Origin: an uncultured Lachnospiraceae bacterium | GTDB taxonomy: Bacteria > Bacillota > Clostridia > Lachnospirales > Lachnospiraceae | DNA: 64,000 bases | Assembly: GCA_910584915.1 (NCBI GenBank) | Contig: CAJUDM010000010.1 | Coordinates: 78,861-142,860, forward strand | Direction: 5' to 3' | Part shown: one piece after another, positions 34,446 to 42,698 of the stretch | How the letters are laid out: the number at the start of each line of letters is the position of its first letter | Position numbering within the stretch: position 1 is the stretch's first letter | Notes under the pieces: model-generated | What the model was told of the DNA's origin: nothing | Seen by the model: only the letters and a program-made list of their open reading frames with translations | Databases searched by the model: none | Position numbers and translations under genes: made by a program

Positions 34446-35789
34446 ATGGCACAGATCAATCTCTCAGAAGGACCAATCACAAAAAACATGCTCCGTTTCG
34501 CGTTCCCGATGATCTGCGGCAATATGCTGCAGCAGCTCTACAATGTGGTGGACACGCTGATCGTAGGAAAATATCTCGGCACAACAGCCCTTGCGGCGGT
34601 GGGAAGTTCCTACGCTCTGATGACCTTTCTGACTTCGATCCTGCTCGGGATGTGCATGGGGAGCGGCGCCATGTTCTCCATCCGTTTCGGAGAGAAAAAC
34701 CATAATCAACTTCAGGAGGATCTCTATGTCTCCTTCTTCCTGATCGCCGCCCTCGCCGTTTTGATCAACGGGATCGTCTTTCTCTTTATCGATCCCATCA
34801 TGGTGCTGCTTAGCGTCCCCGCGGACACCTACGCGCTGATGCGGGAGTATCTGTGGGTGATCTTTTTCGGCATCGGCGCCACCTTTTTCTACAACTATTT
34901 TGCTGCCGTCCTGCGCGCCCTGGGCAATTCCCTCGTGCCCCTTGTCTTTTTGGGTATCTCCGCCGTGATCAATATCGTGCTGGATCTGTATTTTATCTTA
35001 TCCTGCGGCTTCGGCGTGGCGGGGGCTGCATTCGCGACGATCCTGGCGCAGTGGTTTTCCGGCGTCGGCATCGCGCTCTACTGTATACTGAAATGCCCTT
35101 TTATGCGGATCGAAAAACAAAACAGGCGGTTTTGTGCCGCCACCATAAAGGAGATCACAAACGCCTCCATCCTGACCTGCCTGCAGCAGTCGGTGATGAA
35201 TCTGGGCATCCTGATGGTGCAGGGACTTGTCAACAGCTTCGGCAGCATCGTTATGGCAGCCTTCGCGGCAGCCGTAAAGATCGACGCCTTTGCCTACATG
35301 CCCCTGCAGGATTTCGGCAACGCCTTCTCCACCTTTATCGCCCAGAACTACGGGGCAAAAAAGCCGGAGCGGATCAAAAAAGGAATACGCTCCGCCGCCG
35401 GGTGCGTGGTGTTGTTCTCCCTCACCGTCTCCGTGCTCGTGGTCGTATTTTCCAGGCAGCTCCTGCTCCTGTTTATCAAACCGGAGGAGACGAAGGTGCT
35501 CGCCGTGGGCATGTCCTATCTGCGCACCGTAGCTGTTTTTTACTTCGGGATCGGCGCGCTGTTTATGCTCTACGGACTCTACCGTGCCATCAACCGTCCG
35601 GGCATGTCCCTTGTGCTGACCGTTATCTCGCTTGGCACCAGAGTGGCGCTCGCTTATCTGCTCTCTCCCATTCCTGCCATCGGCGTGAGCGGTATCTGGT
35701 GGGCGATCCCGATCGGCTGGTTTCTGGCGGATGCGACGGGTATCCTCTATTATCTCTATATCCTGCAATATAAAGGAGACTCTCCATGA
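34446..35789 (+). CDS. MATE family efflux transporter
   Basis: A 447-residue antiporter with twelve predicted spans. Family marks include PMICGNMLQQLYNVVDTLIVGKYLG near the N-terminus and the second-half repeat QQSVMNLGILMVQGLVNSFG. These transporters export cationic drugs and metabolites using Na or H gradients. The stop overlaps the start of the response-regulator gene by four bases (ATGA). It is thus first in a resistance-like operon with a two-component system and an ABC exporter. Confidence 0.92.
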   Translation: MAQINLSEGPITKNMLRFAFPMICGNMLQQLYNVVDTLIVGKYLGTTALAAVGSSYALMTFLTSILLGMCMGSGAMFSIRFGEKNHNQLQEDLYVSFFLIAALAVLINGIVFLFIDPIMVLLSVPADTYALMREYLWVIFFGIGATFFYNYFAAVLRALGNSLVPLVFLGISAVINIVLDLYFILSCGFGVAGAAFATILAQWFSGVGIALYCILKCPFMRIEKQNRRFCAATIKEITNASILTCLQQSVMNLGILMVQGLVNSFGSIVMAAFAAAVKIDAFAYMPLQDFGNAFSTFIAQNYGAKKPERIKKGIRSAAGCVVLFSLTVSVLVVVFSRQLLLLFIKPEETKVLAVGMSYLRTVAVFYFGIGALFMLYGLYRAINRPGMSLVLTVISLGTRVALAYLLSPIPAIGVSGIWWAIPIGWFLADATGILYYLYILQYKGDSP

Positions 35790-36547
35790 AACAGATACTG
35801 ATCATAGACGACGATATCTATATCGGAAATATGCTGGAGGAAGTCCTTCAAAAGGAAGGATATCGGGTTCTGCGCGCCTATTCCGGCACGGAGGCGATCC
35901 TGCTCCTCTCCTGTGCCTCCCCCGACCTGATCCTGCTCGATCTGATGCTGCCCGGACTCTCCGGCGAGGAACTCCTGCCCCGGATCAAAACCATTCCCGT
36001 TATCGTAGTCAGCGCGAAGGCGGATCTCGACAGCAAAGTGGCTCTCCTGTTGGAAGGAGCCGCGGATTATATCACAAAACCGTTCGAGATCCGGGAACTT
36101 CTGGCGCGGATCACCGCCGCCCTCCGCAAATGCGCCCTGTCTGCCGGTGACATCCTGTATTTTGATAACCTGTGCTTTGATGCGGCGGCACGCACAGTCT
36201 CTTTATCTGAATCTGAGAGAATTTCTCCGGCAGATCCTCCGGGCAGCAATACGGCTCTCCGCTCTTATGCCGGCACCCCCTGCCTGCATCCGTCAAACGA
36301 TGCCATGGCTGCCAAAAGGACACGGCTGACTCGCACGGAAGCGGCTATCTTAAAGATCCTGATGCTGCATCCCTCCCAGGTCATCTCAAAATCTCATCTG
36401 CTTGAGCTGATCAGCGAAGATACGCCGGACTGCACCGACCAGTCCCTGAAAACCCATGTCAGCAACCTGCGGAAAAAACTCCGGGAAATCGGCGGCAGAG
36501 AGTACATTGAGGCAGTCTGGGGCATCGGATTTCATCTGATATCTTGA
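35786..36547 (+). CDS. OmpR-family response regulator
   Basis: A 253-residue regulator. The receiver (residues 1-115) begins MKQILIIDDDIYIGNMLEE, with phospho-acceptor Asp in LILLDLMLPG and Lys in VVSAKADL. An unusual linker of about 50 residues rich in Pro, Ser and Ala (about 140-180) separates it from the winged helix (about 180-253) with LTRTEAAILKILMLHP and SNLRKKLREIGGREYIEAVWGIGFHL. It overlaps the MATE gene. Its partner kinase is probably the gene at 38452, beyond the ABC genes. The tandem CTTAAC repeats just after its stop are likely its binding site. Confidence 0.92.
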   Translation: MKQILIIDDDIYIGNMLEEVLQKEGYRVLRAYSGTEAILLLSCASPDLILLDLMLPGLSGEELLPRIKTIPVIVVSAKADLDSKVALLLEGAADYITKPFEIRELLARITAALRKCALSAGDILYFDNLCFDAAARTVSLSESERISPADPPGSNTALRSYAGTPCLHPSNDAMAAKRTRLTRTEAAILKILMLHPSQVISKSHLLELISEDTPDCTDQSLKTHVSNLRKKLREIGGREYIEAVWGIGFHLIS

Positions 36548-36553
36548 CAAAAT

Positions 36554-36599
36554 CTTAACTGTTTTCTTAACCGTTTTCTGAATGCTTCTTTTGTATGAT
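36554..36599 (+). promoter_or_regulatory. Tandem 12-bp operator and promoter of the ABC exporter genes
   Basis: CTTAACTGTTTT (36554-36565) and CTTAACCGTTTT (36566-36577) are head-to-tail with one mismatch. TATGAT at 36594-36599 is the -10, 17 bp past the end of the -35 region, which overlaps the second repeat. This is the usual geometry for activation by an OmpR-type dimer. Confidence 0.7.
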
Positions 36600-36639
36600 A
36601 AGAGAAACACCAGACAAAAAGAGAGGAGAAGCAATCATC

Positions 36640-37599
36640 ATGGACTATGTTTTGACATGTGATGCCCTGGATAAAAGATACGGCAATTTTTATGCCCTGT
36701 GCAGGCTGTCCATGCATATCCCCAGGGGAGCCATTTATGGCTTCATCGGAAAAAACGGTTCCGGGAAAACCACTCTGATGCGCCTTGTCTGCGGGCTTTC
36801 CCACCCCACCGCCGGCAGTTACACGCTCTACGGCATAACCTCCCGCGACAAAAATATCTGCCGTGCCCGCAGGAGGATGGGTGCCATCATAGAAACGCCC
36901 GCCGTCTATCTCCATATGAGCGCGGCGGAAAATCTGGAACAGCAATACCGTATTCTCGGGCTGCCCTCTTTTGACACGATCGAAGAAATCCTGGAGCTGA
37001 CCGGGCTTACGGATGTCGGAAAAAAGAAAGCCAGGCATTTCTCGCTGGGTATGCGCCAGCGCCTCGGCATTGCCATTGCCCTGTGCGGCAATCCCGACTT
37101 TCTTGTGCTGGATGAACCCACAGGCGGGCTTGATCCCCAGGGCATCATCGAGATCCGGGAGCTTATTTTGAGGCTGAACAGGGAACAACAGATCACGTTC
37201 CTGATCTCCAGCCATATTCTGGATGAACTGTCAAAAATCTCCACCCACTACGGCTTTATCGACAGGGGGCGCATGGTCAGAGAAATCAGCGCCGCGGAAG
37301 TGAGAGACCTCTGCCGCAAGTGCGTCCGCGTGACTGTGGCGGACACAAAACCGCTGTGCCTTCTACTGGACCGGCTGGAACTGGATTACAATATTCTCTC
37401 CGATACAGAAGCGGATATCTATCTAAGTCCTCCCTCGGACGCCGATGCTTCCCGCTGTCTGTCCGCCGCCGGCATAAGCGTCACTTCCCTGGTTATGGAA
37501 CTGTCAAAGGGAAACTGTGAGGTGCTCTCCCTGCGGGAACATGACGAGAGCCTGGAAAACTACTATATGAATCTGATTGGGGAGGAGAAACATGTATAA
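36640..37599 (+). CDS. ABC exporter ATP-binding protein (bacitracin/lantibiotic type)
   Basis: A 319-residue ATPase. Walker A is GKNGSGKTTLMRL. The signature is FSLGMRQRLGIAIALCG. Walker B is FLVLDEPTGGLDPQG, with switch His in ISSHILDELS. The C-terminal 90 residues form the extension seen in BcrA-like subunits. ATG at 36640 begins MDYVLTCDALDKRYGNFYAL. GGAG lies 11 bp upstream. It overlaps the permease gene by eight bases. By gene order (regulator, ATPase, permease, kinase) it most likely exports or protects against a cell-envelope peptide. Confidence 0.93.
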   Translation: MDYVLTCDALDKRYGNFYALCRLSMHIPRGAIYGFIGKNGSGKTTLMRLVCGLSHPTAGSYTLYGITSRDKNICRARRRMGAIIETPAVYLHMSAAENLEQQYRILGLPSFDTIEEILELTGLTDVGKKKARHFSLGMRQRLGIAIALCGNPDFLVLDEPTGGLDPQGIIEIRELILRLNREQQITFLISSHILDELSKISTHYGFIDRGRMVREISAAEVRDLCRKCVRVTVADTKPLCLLLDRLELDYNILSDTEADIYLSPPSDADASRCLSAAGISVTSLVMELSKGNCEVLSLREHDESLENYYMNLIGEEKHV

Positions 37600-38437
37600 C
37601 TTATTATCCGCTTATACCGCCAGATTGCTGAAAGACAAACTTTTCTGGCTGATCGAGTGCGTCATCGCTCTGTGGGCAGCCTATGTCTTCCGGCTTGCAA
37701 GGCAGAGTTTCGTCTGCGGTATGCACCATATCAGCAAAACCTTCCACACCAATCCCTATTTTTTTAATGCGGCGATCTGGCTTGGCATCAGCCTTGCCCT
37801 CTACAGCGCCTATTTTACAGGGACGGAATACCATGACGGCATTCTGCGCAATCAGATCATCTCGGGGCACAGGCGCTACGAGATCTATCTGTCCCACTAT
37901 CTGGTCATTTTGCTTGCCGGCGTCATGCAGGCTGCCGCTTACTATTTTGTCCTTATCACGGCGGACGGCTTCTTTCTCGGCTTTTCTGTGATGCATATGC
38001 TGGTAAAGCCGGCGGAATATATTTTGTTGATCCTCCTTGCGCTGCTCGGATATTCCGCTCTTTTTTCCTGCTTCTCGATGCTGCTTGCCAATAAGAACGC
38101 AGCGGTGTTCGTGCAGCTTCTGCTTGCCATCCTGATGCTGTATTTCGGTTTTGCGACAGTCAGTTCTTTGCAGGAACCCAGGACTTCTCTTGTCACCAGC
38201 ACTTACCGGGGCGAGAACCGGACGATCCCCAATCCAAACTATCTCGAGGGCGCCAGGCGGGAACTCTATGAATGGGCAGACGGACTCAATCCCTCCTCCC
38301 TGTCCCTGCACGGCGTCATGGCAGAGAAAAAAGGCGGGATTCCCTTCCATGCAAAGATCCCCGTCGGAACTGCTCTGCTGACTGTCTGTTTCACAGCAGG
38401 CGGAGCGTATGGTTTCTCCAGAAAAGAGTTGAAGTAA
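37592..38437 (+). CDS. ABC-2 type permease
   Basis: A 281-residue membrane protein with six spans. The large gap between spans 1 and 2 carries a cytoplasmic loop with TEYHDGILRNQIISGHRRYEI, typical of ABC-2 permeases, and a long external loop (about 195-245) precedes the last span. GGAGGAG before ATG 37592 is within the end of the ATPase gene. It forms the channel for the preceding ATPase. Confidence 0.88.
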   Translation: MYNLLSAYTARLLKDKLFWLIECVIALWAAYVFRLARQSFVCGMHHISKTFHTNPYFFNAAIWLGISLALYSAYFTGTEYHDGILRNQIISGHRRYEIYLSHYLVILLAGVMQAAAYYFVLITADGFFLGFSVMHMLVKPAEYILLILLALLGYSALFSCFSMLLANKNAAVFVQLLLAILMLYFGFATVSSLQEPRTSLVTSTYRGENRTIPNPNYLEGARRELYEWADGLNPSSLSLHGVMAEKKGGIPFHAKIPVGTALLTVCFTAGGAYGFSRKELK

Positions 38438-38451
38438 AGGCAGGTGCCCTG

Positions 38452-39336
38452 ATGTTTTTTCGGATTCTGTGTGTGATCCTATTTCTCGTCATTTTGATTT
38501 TATTGTATAAAATATATACTGTAAAGAAGGCTCTGCGGGATATCTGCGCTCTGTTTGATAAGCATCTCACTGCGGATACCAACACGCTCATCACAGTTTC
38601 TACCGGGGACAGACATATCAGAAAGCTTGCCGCACACCTCAACGATGAACTGGCGGCTCTGCGCAGCCAGCGCAGGAAATATATGAAGGGCGATCAGGCG
38701 TTAAAGGACGCTGTCACAAATATCTCCCATGACCTGCGCACGCCCCTGACCGCCGTCAGCGGCTATCTGGAACTGCTCGACAAGGAGGAGCTGAATAAAG
38801 ATGCGGCAAGGTATCTGTCCTGCATCCGAAACCGCACGGAGGCTTTAAAGTCTCTGACCGAAGAACTGTTTCGCTATACCACCTCGCTGAGCGCCGAAAA
38901 AATGACGCTGGAGCCCCTGGATATCCGGACTGTACTGGAGGAAAGCCTACTTTGCCTTTACGGGGCGATGGTTCAAAAAGAGATGGTCCCAGATGTTCAG
39001 ATTCCGGAGGTTCCCGTGATCCGGCAGTTAAACCGCCCTGCCCTCTCAAGAGTTTTCTCCAATATCCTGCAAAACGCCCTGAAATACGGAGAGGGCGCTC
39101 TGTCCGTCTCTCTACAGGAAAGCGGCGAGATCCTGTTCAGCAATCCCGCCCCTTCTCTTGATCCGGTGCAGGTCCAAAAACTGTTCAACCGGTTTTTCAC
39201 GGTGGAAAACGCCAAAAACTCCACCGGGCTCGGACTCTCCATCGCAAAGACACTCGTCCAGGAAATGCAGGGGGAGATCACTGCGGAATACAAAAAGAAC
39301 CGGTTATCCATCCGAATCCTTTTTCGGGAGGGATAA
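38452..39336 (+). CDS. Intramembrane-sensing histidine kinase
   Basis: A 294-residue kinase with only one N-terminal membrane span (residues 1-20) and no external sensor, so it probably senses through the neighbouring ABC exporter. The phospho-acceptor His is in NISHDLRTPLTAVSGYLELL. The N box is NILQNALKYGEG and the G box is NSTGLGLSIAKTL. AGGCAGG precedes ATG 38452. It lies 14 bp after the permease gene. The cognate regulator is at 35786. The gene ends inside an inverted repeat shared with the convergent transporter gene. Confidence 0.9.
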   Translation: MFFRILCVILFLVILILLYKIYTVKKALRDICALFDKHLTADTNTLITVSTGDRHIRKLAAHLNDELAALRSQRRKYMKGDQALKDAVTNISHDLRTPLTAVSGYLELLDKEELNKDAARYLSCIRNRTEALKSLTEELFRYTTSLSAEKMTLEPLDIRTVLEESLLCLYGAMVQKEMVPDVQIPEVPVIRQLNRPALSRVFSNILQNALKYGEGALSVSLQESGEILFSNPAPSLDPVQVQKLFNRFFTVENAKNSTGLGLSIAKTLVQEMQGEITAEYKKNRLSIRILFREG

Positions 39337-39341
39337 CCGGT
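39300..39341. terminator. Inverted repeat shared by convergent gene ends
   Basis: ACCGGTTATCC (39300-39310) pairs with GGATAACCGGT (39331-39341), 11 bp perfect. It spans the kinase stop codon and lies 13 bp from the Na/Pi gene stop. No T-run, but its position suggests a bidirectional 3' end signal. Confidence 0.45.
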
Positions 39342-39353
39342 ATATATTTCGTC

Positions 39354-40385
39354 CTACAACCCTGCCTTCTTTATCCCATACACAGCCATATCTCCCACCT
39401 TCCGTCTCTTCCCATCCCGCACCGTCAGGCAGGCGAGCTTCTCAAGAAATCCTCTCATCGGAAGTAACACCAGCGTCGCCGCTATATTAAATATACTGTG
39501 CACTGTGGCAATACCAGCCGCGTCTGCGCTCTTTGCCATGAAGGCAAAGGGGATCACCGCATGCAGCCCATAGAACAGCAGCATAAACAGCACCGTTCCG
39601 ATCAGGTTGAAATACAGGTGGATAAACGCCGCCCTTTTCGCGTTTTTGCCGCTGCGGGAGGCGGAGATCAGCGCCGTCGCGCAGGTGCCGATATTCTGCC
39701 CCATGATGATCGGGATCGCGGAGGCGTAGGACACCGCCCCGGTCGCACACAGCGCCTGCAAAATACCCACCGATGCGGAAGAGCTCTGGATCAGCGCCGT
39801 CAGCAGGGCTCCCATGAGCATCCCTGTGACCGGATGGGAGAACATCAGAAACAGATTGGTGAATGCCGGGATATCTTTCAGGGGCGCCACCGCACCGCTC
39901 ATCGCTTCCATGCCCGTCATCAGCACCGCAAAGCCAAGCAGGATACCGCCAATCTGCTTTCGTTTCCCTTTTTTGGCAAACAGATACAGGCAGATGCCGA
40001 TCACGCCCAGAAAAGGTGCAAACGAATCCGGTTTCAGCATCCTGACAAAGAAATTGCTGCTCTCGAGCCCCGCCAGGGACAAAATCCAGGATGTGACGGT
40101 AGTGCCGATGTTCGCCCCCATAATGATCCCCACCGCCTGGTGCAGCGTCATAATGCCGGAATTGACAAATCCCACCACCATCACCGTTGTCGCGGAGGAG
40201 GACTGGATCACCGCTGTCACCGAAGCGCCCAAAAGGACTGCCCTGAGCGGGCTCGCCGTCAACCTCCCCAGAATATATTCCAGCCTGCCCCCCGACAATC
40301 TCGACAGGTTCAGTCCCATAACATGCATCCCCGAAAGGAACAGCGCCAGTCCGCCCAGCATCAAAAATATTGAAAATATACTCAT
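39354..40385 (-). CDS. Na/Pi cotransporter family protein, short form without PhoU domain
   Basis: A 343-residue membrane protein made of the two inverted Na/Pi repeats. Each carries the QSSS motif: VIQSSSATTVMVVGFVNSG and LIQSSSASVGILQALCATG. GANIGTTVTSWIL and GQNIGTCATALI are the paired substrate segments. Many bacterial relatives continue into a PhoU-like domain of about 200 residues, which is missing here; the protein ends soon after the last span. AGGAGGAAT precedes the ATG. A PhoP-box-like repeat and -10 box lie upstream, next to phoPR, so phosphate uptake under starvation is well supported by context. Confidence 0.9.
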   Translation of the reverse strand: MSIFSIFLMLGGLALFLSGMHVMGLNLSRLSGGRLEYILGRLTASPLRAVLLGASVTAVIQSSSATTVMVVGFVNSGIMTLHQAVGIIMGANIGTTVTSWILSLAGLESSNFFVRMLKPDSFAPFLGVIGICLYLFAKKGKRKQIGGILLGFAVLMTGMEAMSGAVAPLKDIPAFTNLFLMFSHPVTGMLMGALLTALIQSSSASVGILQALCATGAVSYASAIPIIMGQNIGTCATALISASRSGKNAKRAAFIHLYFNLIGTVLFMLLFYGLHAVIPFAFMAKSADAAGIATVHSIFNIAATLVLLPMRGFLEKLACLTVRDGKRRKVGDMAVYGIKKAGL

Positions 40386-40471
40386 AAATAAATTCCTCCT
40401 GTAGAAACAGATCCAATGGTGAAATGGTTTCTTTCATCATCCTCATATCTATCTTACAGAAGGAATGTAAA

Positions 40472-40505
40472 ATTATAACCCGTTGTATTGTAAAGTTCCT
40501 GTAAA
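40472..40505 (-). promoter_or_regulatory. Pho box and promoter of the Na/Pi transporter gene
   Basis: On the minus strand TTTACA (40505-40500), GGAAC, TTTACA (40494-40489) gives two half-sites with exactly five bases between, the PhoP-box pattern of Firmicutes. A TATAAT -10 box follows at 40477-40472, so the second half-site sits at about -35. Confidence 0.75.
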
Positions 40506-40525
40506 ATGTGAGCAGGCTTATTTCC

Positions 40526-41845
40526 TTATTTCGGCAAAAATACCGTGATTTCCGTCCCTTTTCCGGGCGTGCTCTTCAACCTGATCTCCCCGTTGTGGTA
40601 CTGCACCGCATGTTTCACGATGGAAAGCCCCAGCCCTGTCCCGCCGGACTGTTTGGACCGGCTCTTATCGATCCGGTAAAACCGCTCGAAAACATGGCTC
40701 TGATCCCCCGGCGGGATGCCGATCCCCGTATCCTTGACCGTGATCACCGCCCTGCTTTCCTCCTCCCCGATGCCGATATGCACGGTGCCGCCTCTCTTGT
40801 TATATTTGATGGCATTGTCACAGAGATTATAGAGGATCTCCATGATCAGGCGGTAGACGCCCGTCACCGCCACATCCTCCCCTTTTAACAACAAAATGAT
40901 ATGCCTCCTCCTCGCCGCATCCGACAGGGAAGAGCGCACCTCCTTCGCCACCTCGAACAGATGCACCGTCTCCACCGGCAGCGAATCCCCCGTATCGAGC
41001 TGGGAGAGGCGTATGATATCCTCCACCAGCGTCACCATCCTCGCCGCCTCCCGCCGCATCTTCGCCGCAAAGCCGGGAACATCCTCCTCCCGCACCATCC
41101 CGTTTTCCAGAAGCTCCGCCGTCCCCATAATGGATTGCAGCGGGGTTTTCAGCTCATGGGAAACATTTGCCGTAAATTCTATTCTGTCCTGCTGTGCCAG
41201 CGTGTATGCCCGCCCAAGCTCCTGATTCTGCTTATCGATCCTTTTCAGCAGAGGCGACAATTCCTCATATACCTCATTGCCCAGCGGATCTTCCAGATCC
41301 AGCCCGTTGATCGGCTTCACGATATTTTCCGACAGCCGCAGTGCCAAAACCGCCGATAACACAAGGGCGATCGCCAGGACAAGCATGATCGGCTGCTGCA
41401 TGCCAATCACGATTGCCCCCAATGTAATGCTTGTCCGGGAGATGCGGAGCACCGAACCGTCCTTTAATCTTCTCGCATAATAATCCGTTTTTTCCGTCAG
41501 CGTGGCGGAATAGCGGACGCTGTGCCCCTCCCCCTCTCCGAATGCCTCCCGGATCTCCTCCCGCTGCCCGTGGTTTTCCATAGTCCCCGCATCCGCCGCG
41601 GTATCATAGACAACCTCGCCATCCGGCGAAACACAGGTCACACGGCTTGAGCCGAAATCCGTCTGCCTCAAATAGTCCTCTCCAAACTCCTCCACGCCCG
41701 ATACGGCGATCTGAAGCTCCTGCAGCAGCAGTTCCGACTGCTGTCCTTCAAAATAGTGATAGAATCCTCCGAAAATAAATACCATGCTGGAAAACAGCAC
41801 CGCCAGGGCGGTAAAGAGGATATGGCGAAAGATCTTTCTGCTCAT
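40526..41845 (-). CDS. phoR: PhoR-like sensor histidine kinase
   Basis: A 439-residue kinase. Membrane spans at about residues 8-28 and 140-165 enclose an external sensor of about 110 residues with QTDFGSSRVTCVSPDGEVVYDT. The phospho-acceptor His is in NVSHELKTPLQSIMGTAELL. The N box is NLCDNAIKYNKRGGT and the G boxes are DTGIGIPPGD and GGTGLGLSIVKHA. GGAGGAG fixes ATG 41845, and ATGA overlaps the regulator's stop. Linked to a Pho-boxed phosphate transporter, so phosphate sensing is the best assignment. The sensor itself is not diagnostic. Confidence 0.88.
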   Translation of the reverse strand: MSRKIFRHILFTALAVLFSSMVFIFGGFYHYFEGQQSELLLQELQIAVSGVEEFGEDYLRQTDFGSSRVTCVSPDGEVVYDTAADAGTMENHGQREEIREAFGEGEGHSVRYSATLTEKTDYYARRLKDGSVLRISRTSITLGAIVIGMQQPIMLVLAIALVLSAVLALRLSENIVKPINGLDLEDPLGNEVYEELSPLLKRIDKQNQELGRAYTLAQQDRIEFTANVSHELKTPLQSIMGTAELLENGMVREEDVPGFAAKMRREAARMVTLVEDIIRLSQLDTGDSLPVETVHLFEVAKEVRSSLSDAARRRHIILLLKGEDVAVTGVYRLIMEILYNLCDNAIKYNKRGGTVHIGIGEEESRAVITVKDTGIGIPPGDQSHVFERFYRIDKSRSKQSGGTGLGLSIVKHAVQYHNGEIRLKSTPGKGTEITVFLPK

Positions 41846-42516
41846 GCCTTCTCCTCCAGCCGATACCCCACCCCTCTGACAGTCTCTATCATATCGCCGT
41901 ACTTCCCGAGTTTCTGCCGCAGCGTCCTGATATGCATATCGAGTGTCCTTGTCTCTCCCACATAATTGTCCCCCCACACCCGGAGAAACAACTGTTCCCT
42001 GGAAAAAGCGACGCCCCGCCGCTCTAAAAACAGCCGCAGCAGTTCAAATTCTTTCAGCGTCAACTCAATGCGCACACCGTCCGCAAACACAGTCCGCTCC
42101 TCCGTGTTCAGCGAAATACCGCCGGCTTTCAGCAGGCTGACGCCCGCCGGCTTTTTGCACCTGCGCAGCACCGCCTTCACCCTCGATACCATCTCCATCA
42201 TGCCAAAGGGCTTCACCAGATAGTCATCCGCGCCGATGTCCAGGCTTCTCACCTTCTCATGCTCCGCGCCCTTTGCGGTCGCCATGATCACGGGAATATC
42301 CGCCGCATCCTTATCCGCCTTCAGCCTCCGCAGGATTTCCACGCCGTCCATCTTTGGCAGCATGATATCAAGCAGGATCAGATCCGGCTTCTCCTCCTCC
42401 AGCGCGGCAAAGAAGGCGCTTCCCTCCGCAAACCCTCTCGCCTCAAACCCCGTTGACCGCAGGGAGTACACCTCCAGCTCCCTGATATTCTCATCGTCTT
42501 CCACACACCAGACCAA
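41842..42516 (-). CDS. phoP: PhoP-like response regulator
   Basis: A 224-residue OmpR-family regulator. The acidic pocket is in VWCVEDDENIRELEVYSL, Asp in DLILLDIMLPKMDG, Lys in KPFGMMEMV, and the winged helix holds ELTLKEFELLRLFLERRG and VGETRTLDMHIRTLRQKLGKYG. It starts with TTG at 42516, set by GGAGG seven bases upstream. It overlaps phoR by four bases. Clustered TTTACA half-sites upstream suggest it regulates itself. Confidence 0.9.
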   Translation of the reverse strand: MVWCVEDDENIRELEVYSLRSTGFEARGFAEGSAFFAALEEEKPDLILLDIMLPKMDGVEILRRLKADKDAADIPVIMATAKGAEHEKVRSLDIGADDYLVKPFGMMEMVSRVKAVLRRCKKPAGVSLLKAGGISLNTEERTVFADGVRIELTLKEFELLRLFLERRGVAFSREQLFLRVWGDNYVGETRTLDMHIRTLRQKLGKYGDMIETVRGVGYRLEEKA

Positions 42517-42640
42517 TGTAAATCCTCCCTGTTATGACAAGTTCCTGTAACAGCCATCCGATCTCACCGTCACACGCGTTCCCTGCGCGCACACCGGCGT
42601 CTATGTCACATAAAATGTCCCACTATCATTTCACATTATC

Positions 42641-42695
42641 AGTATATACAACAGTTGTAAAATGTAAAGGAGCGCCAGTGTAAAATTTTTGTAAA
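42641..42695 (-). promoter_or_regulatory. Clustered Pho half-sites and promoter of phoPR
   Basis: Four TTTACA half-sites occur on the minus strand at 42695-42690, 42684-42679, 42668-42663 and 42661-42656. The first two are spaced by five bases as in a Pho box. TATACT at 42646-42641 is a plausible -10, with the 42668-42663 TTTACA as -35 (16-bp spacer). Confidence 0.65.
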
Positions 42696-42698
42696 ATC

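Noticed and set aside
39487..40446. Minus-strand frame of about 320 codons within the Na/Pi gene
   Set aside because: It is another phase of the same strand. The Na/Pi frame has the family motifs and the ribosome site.
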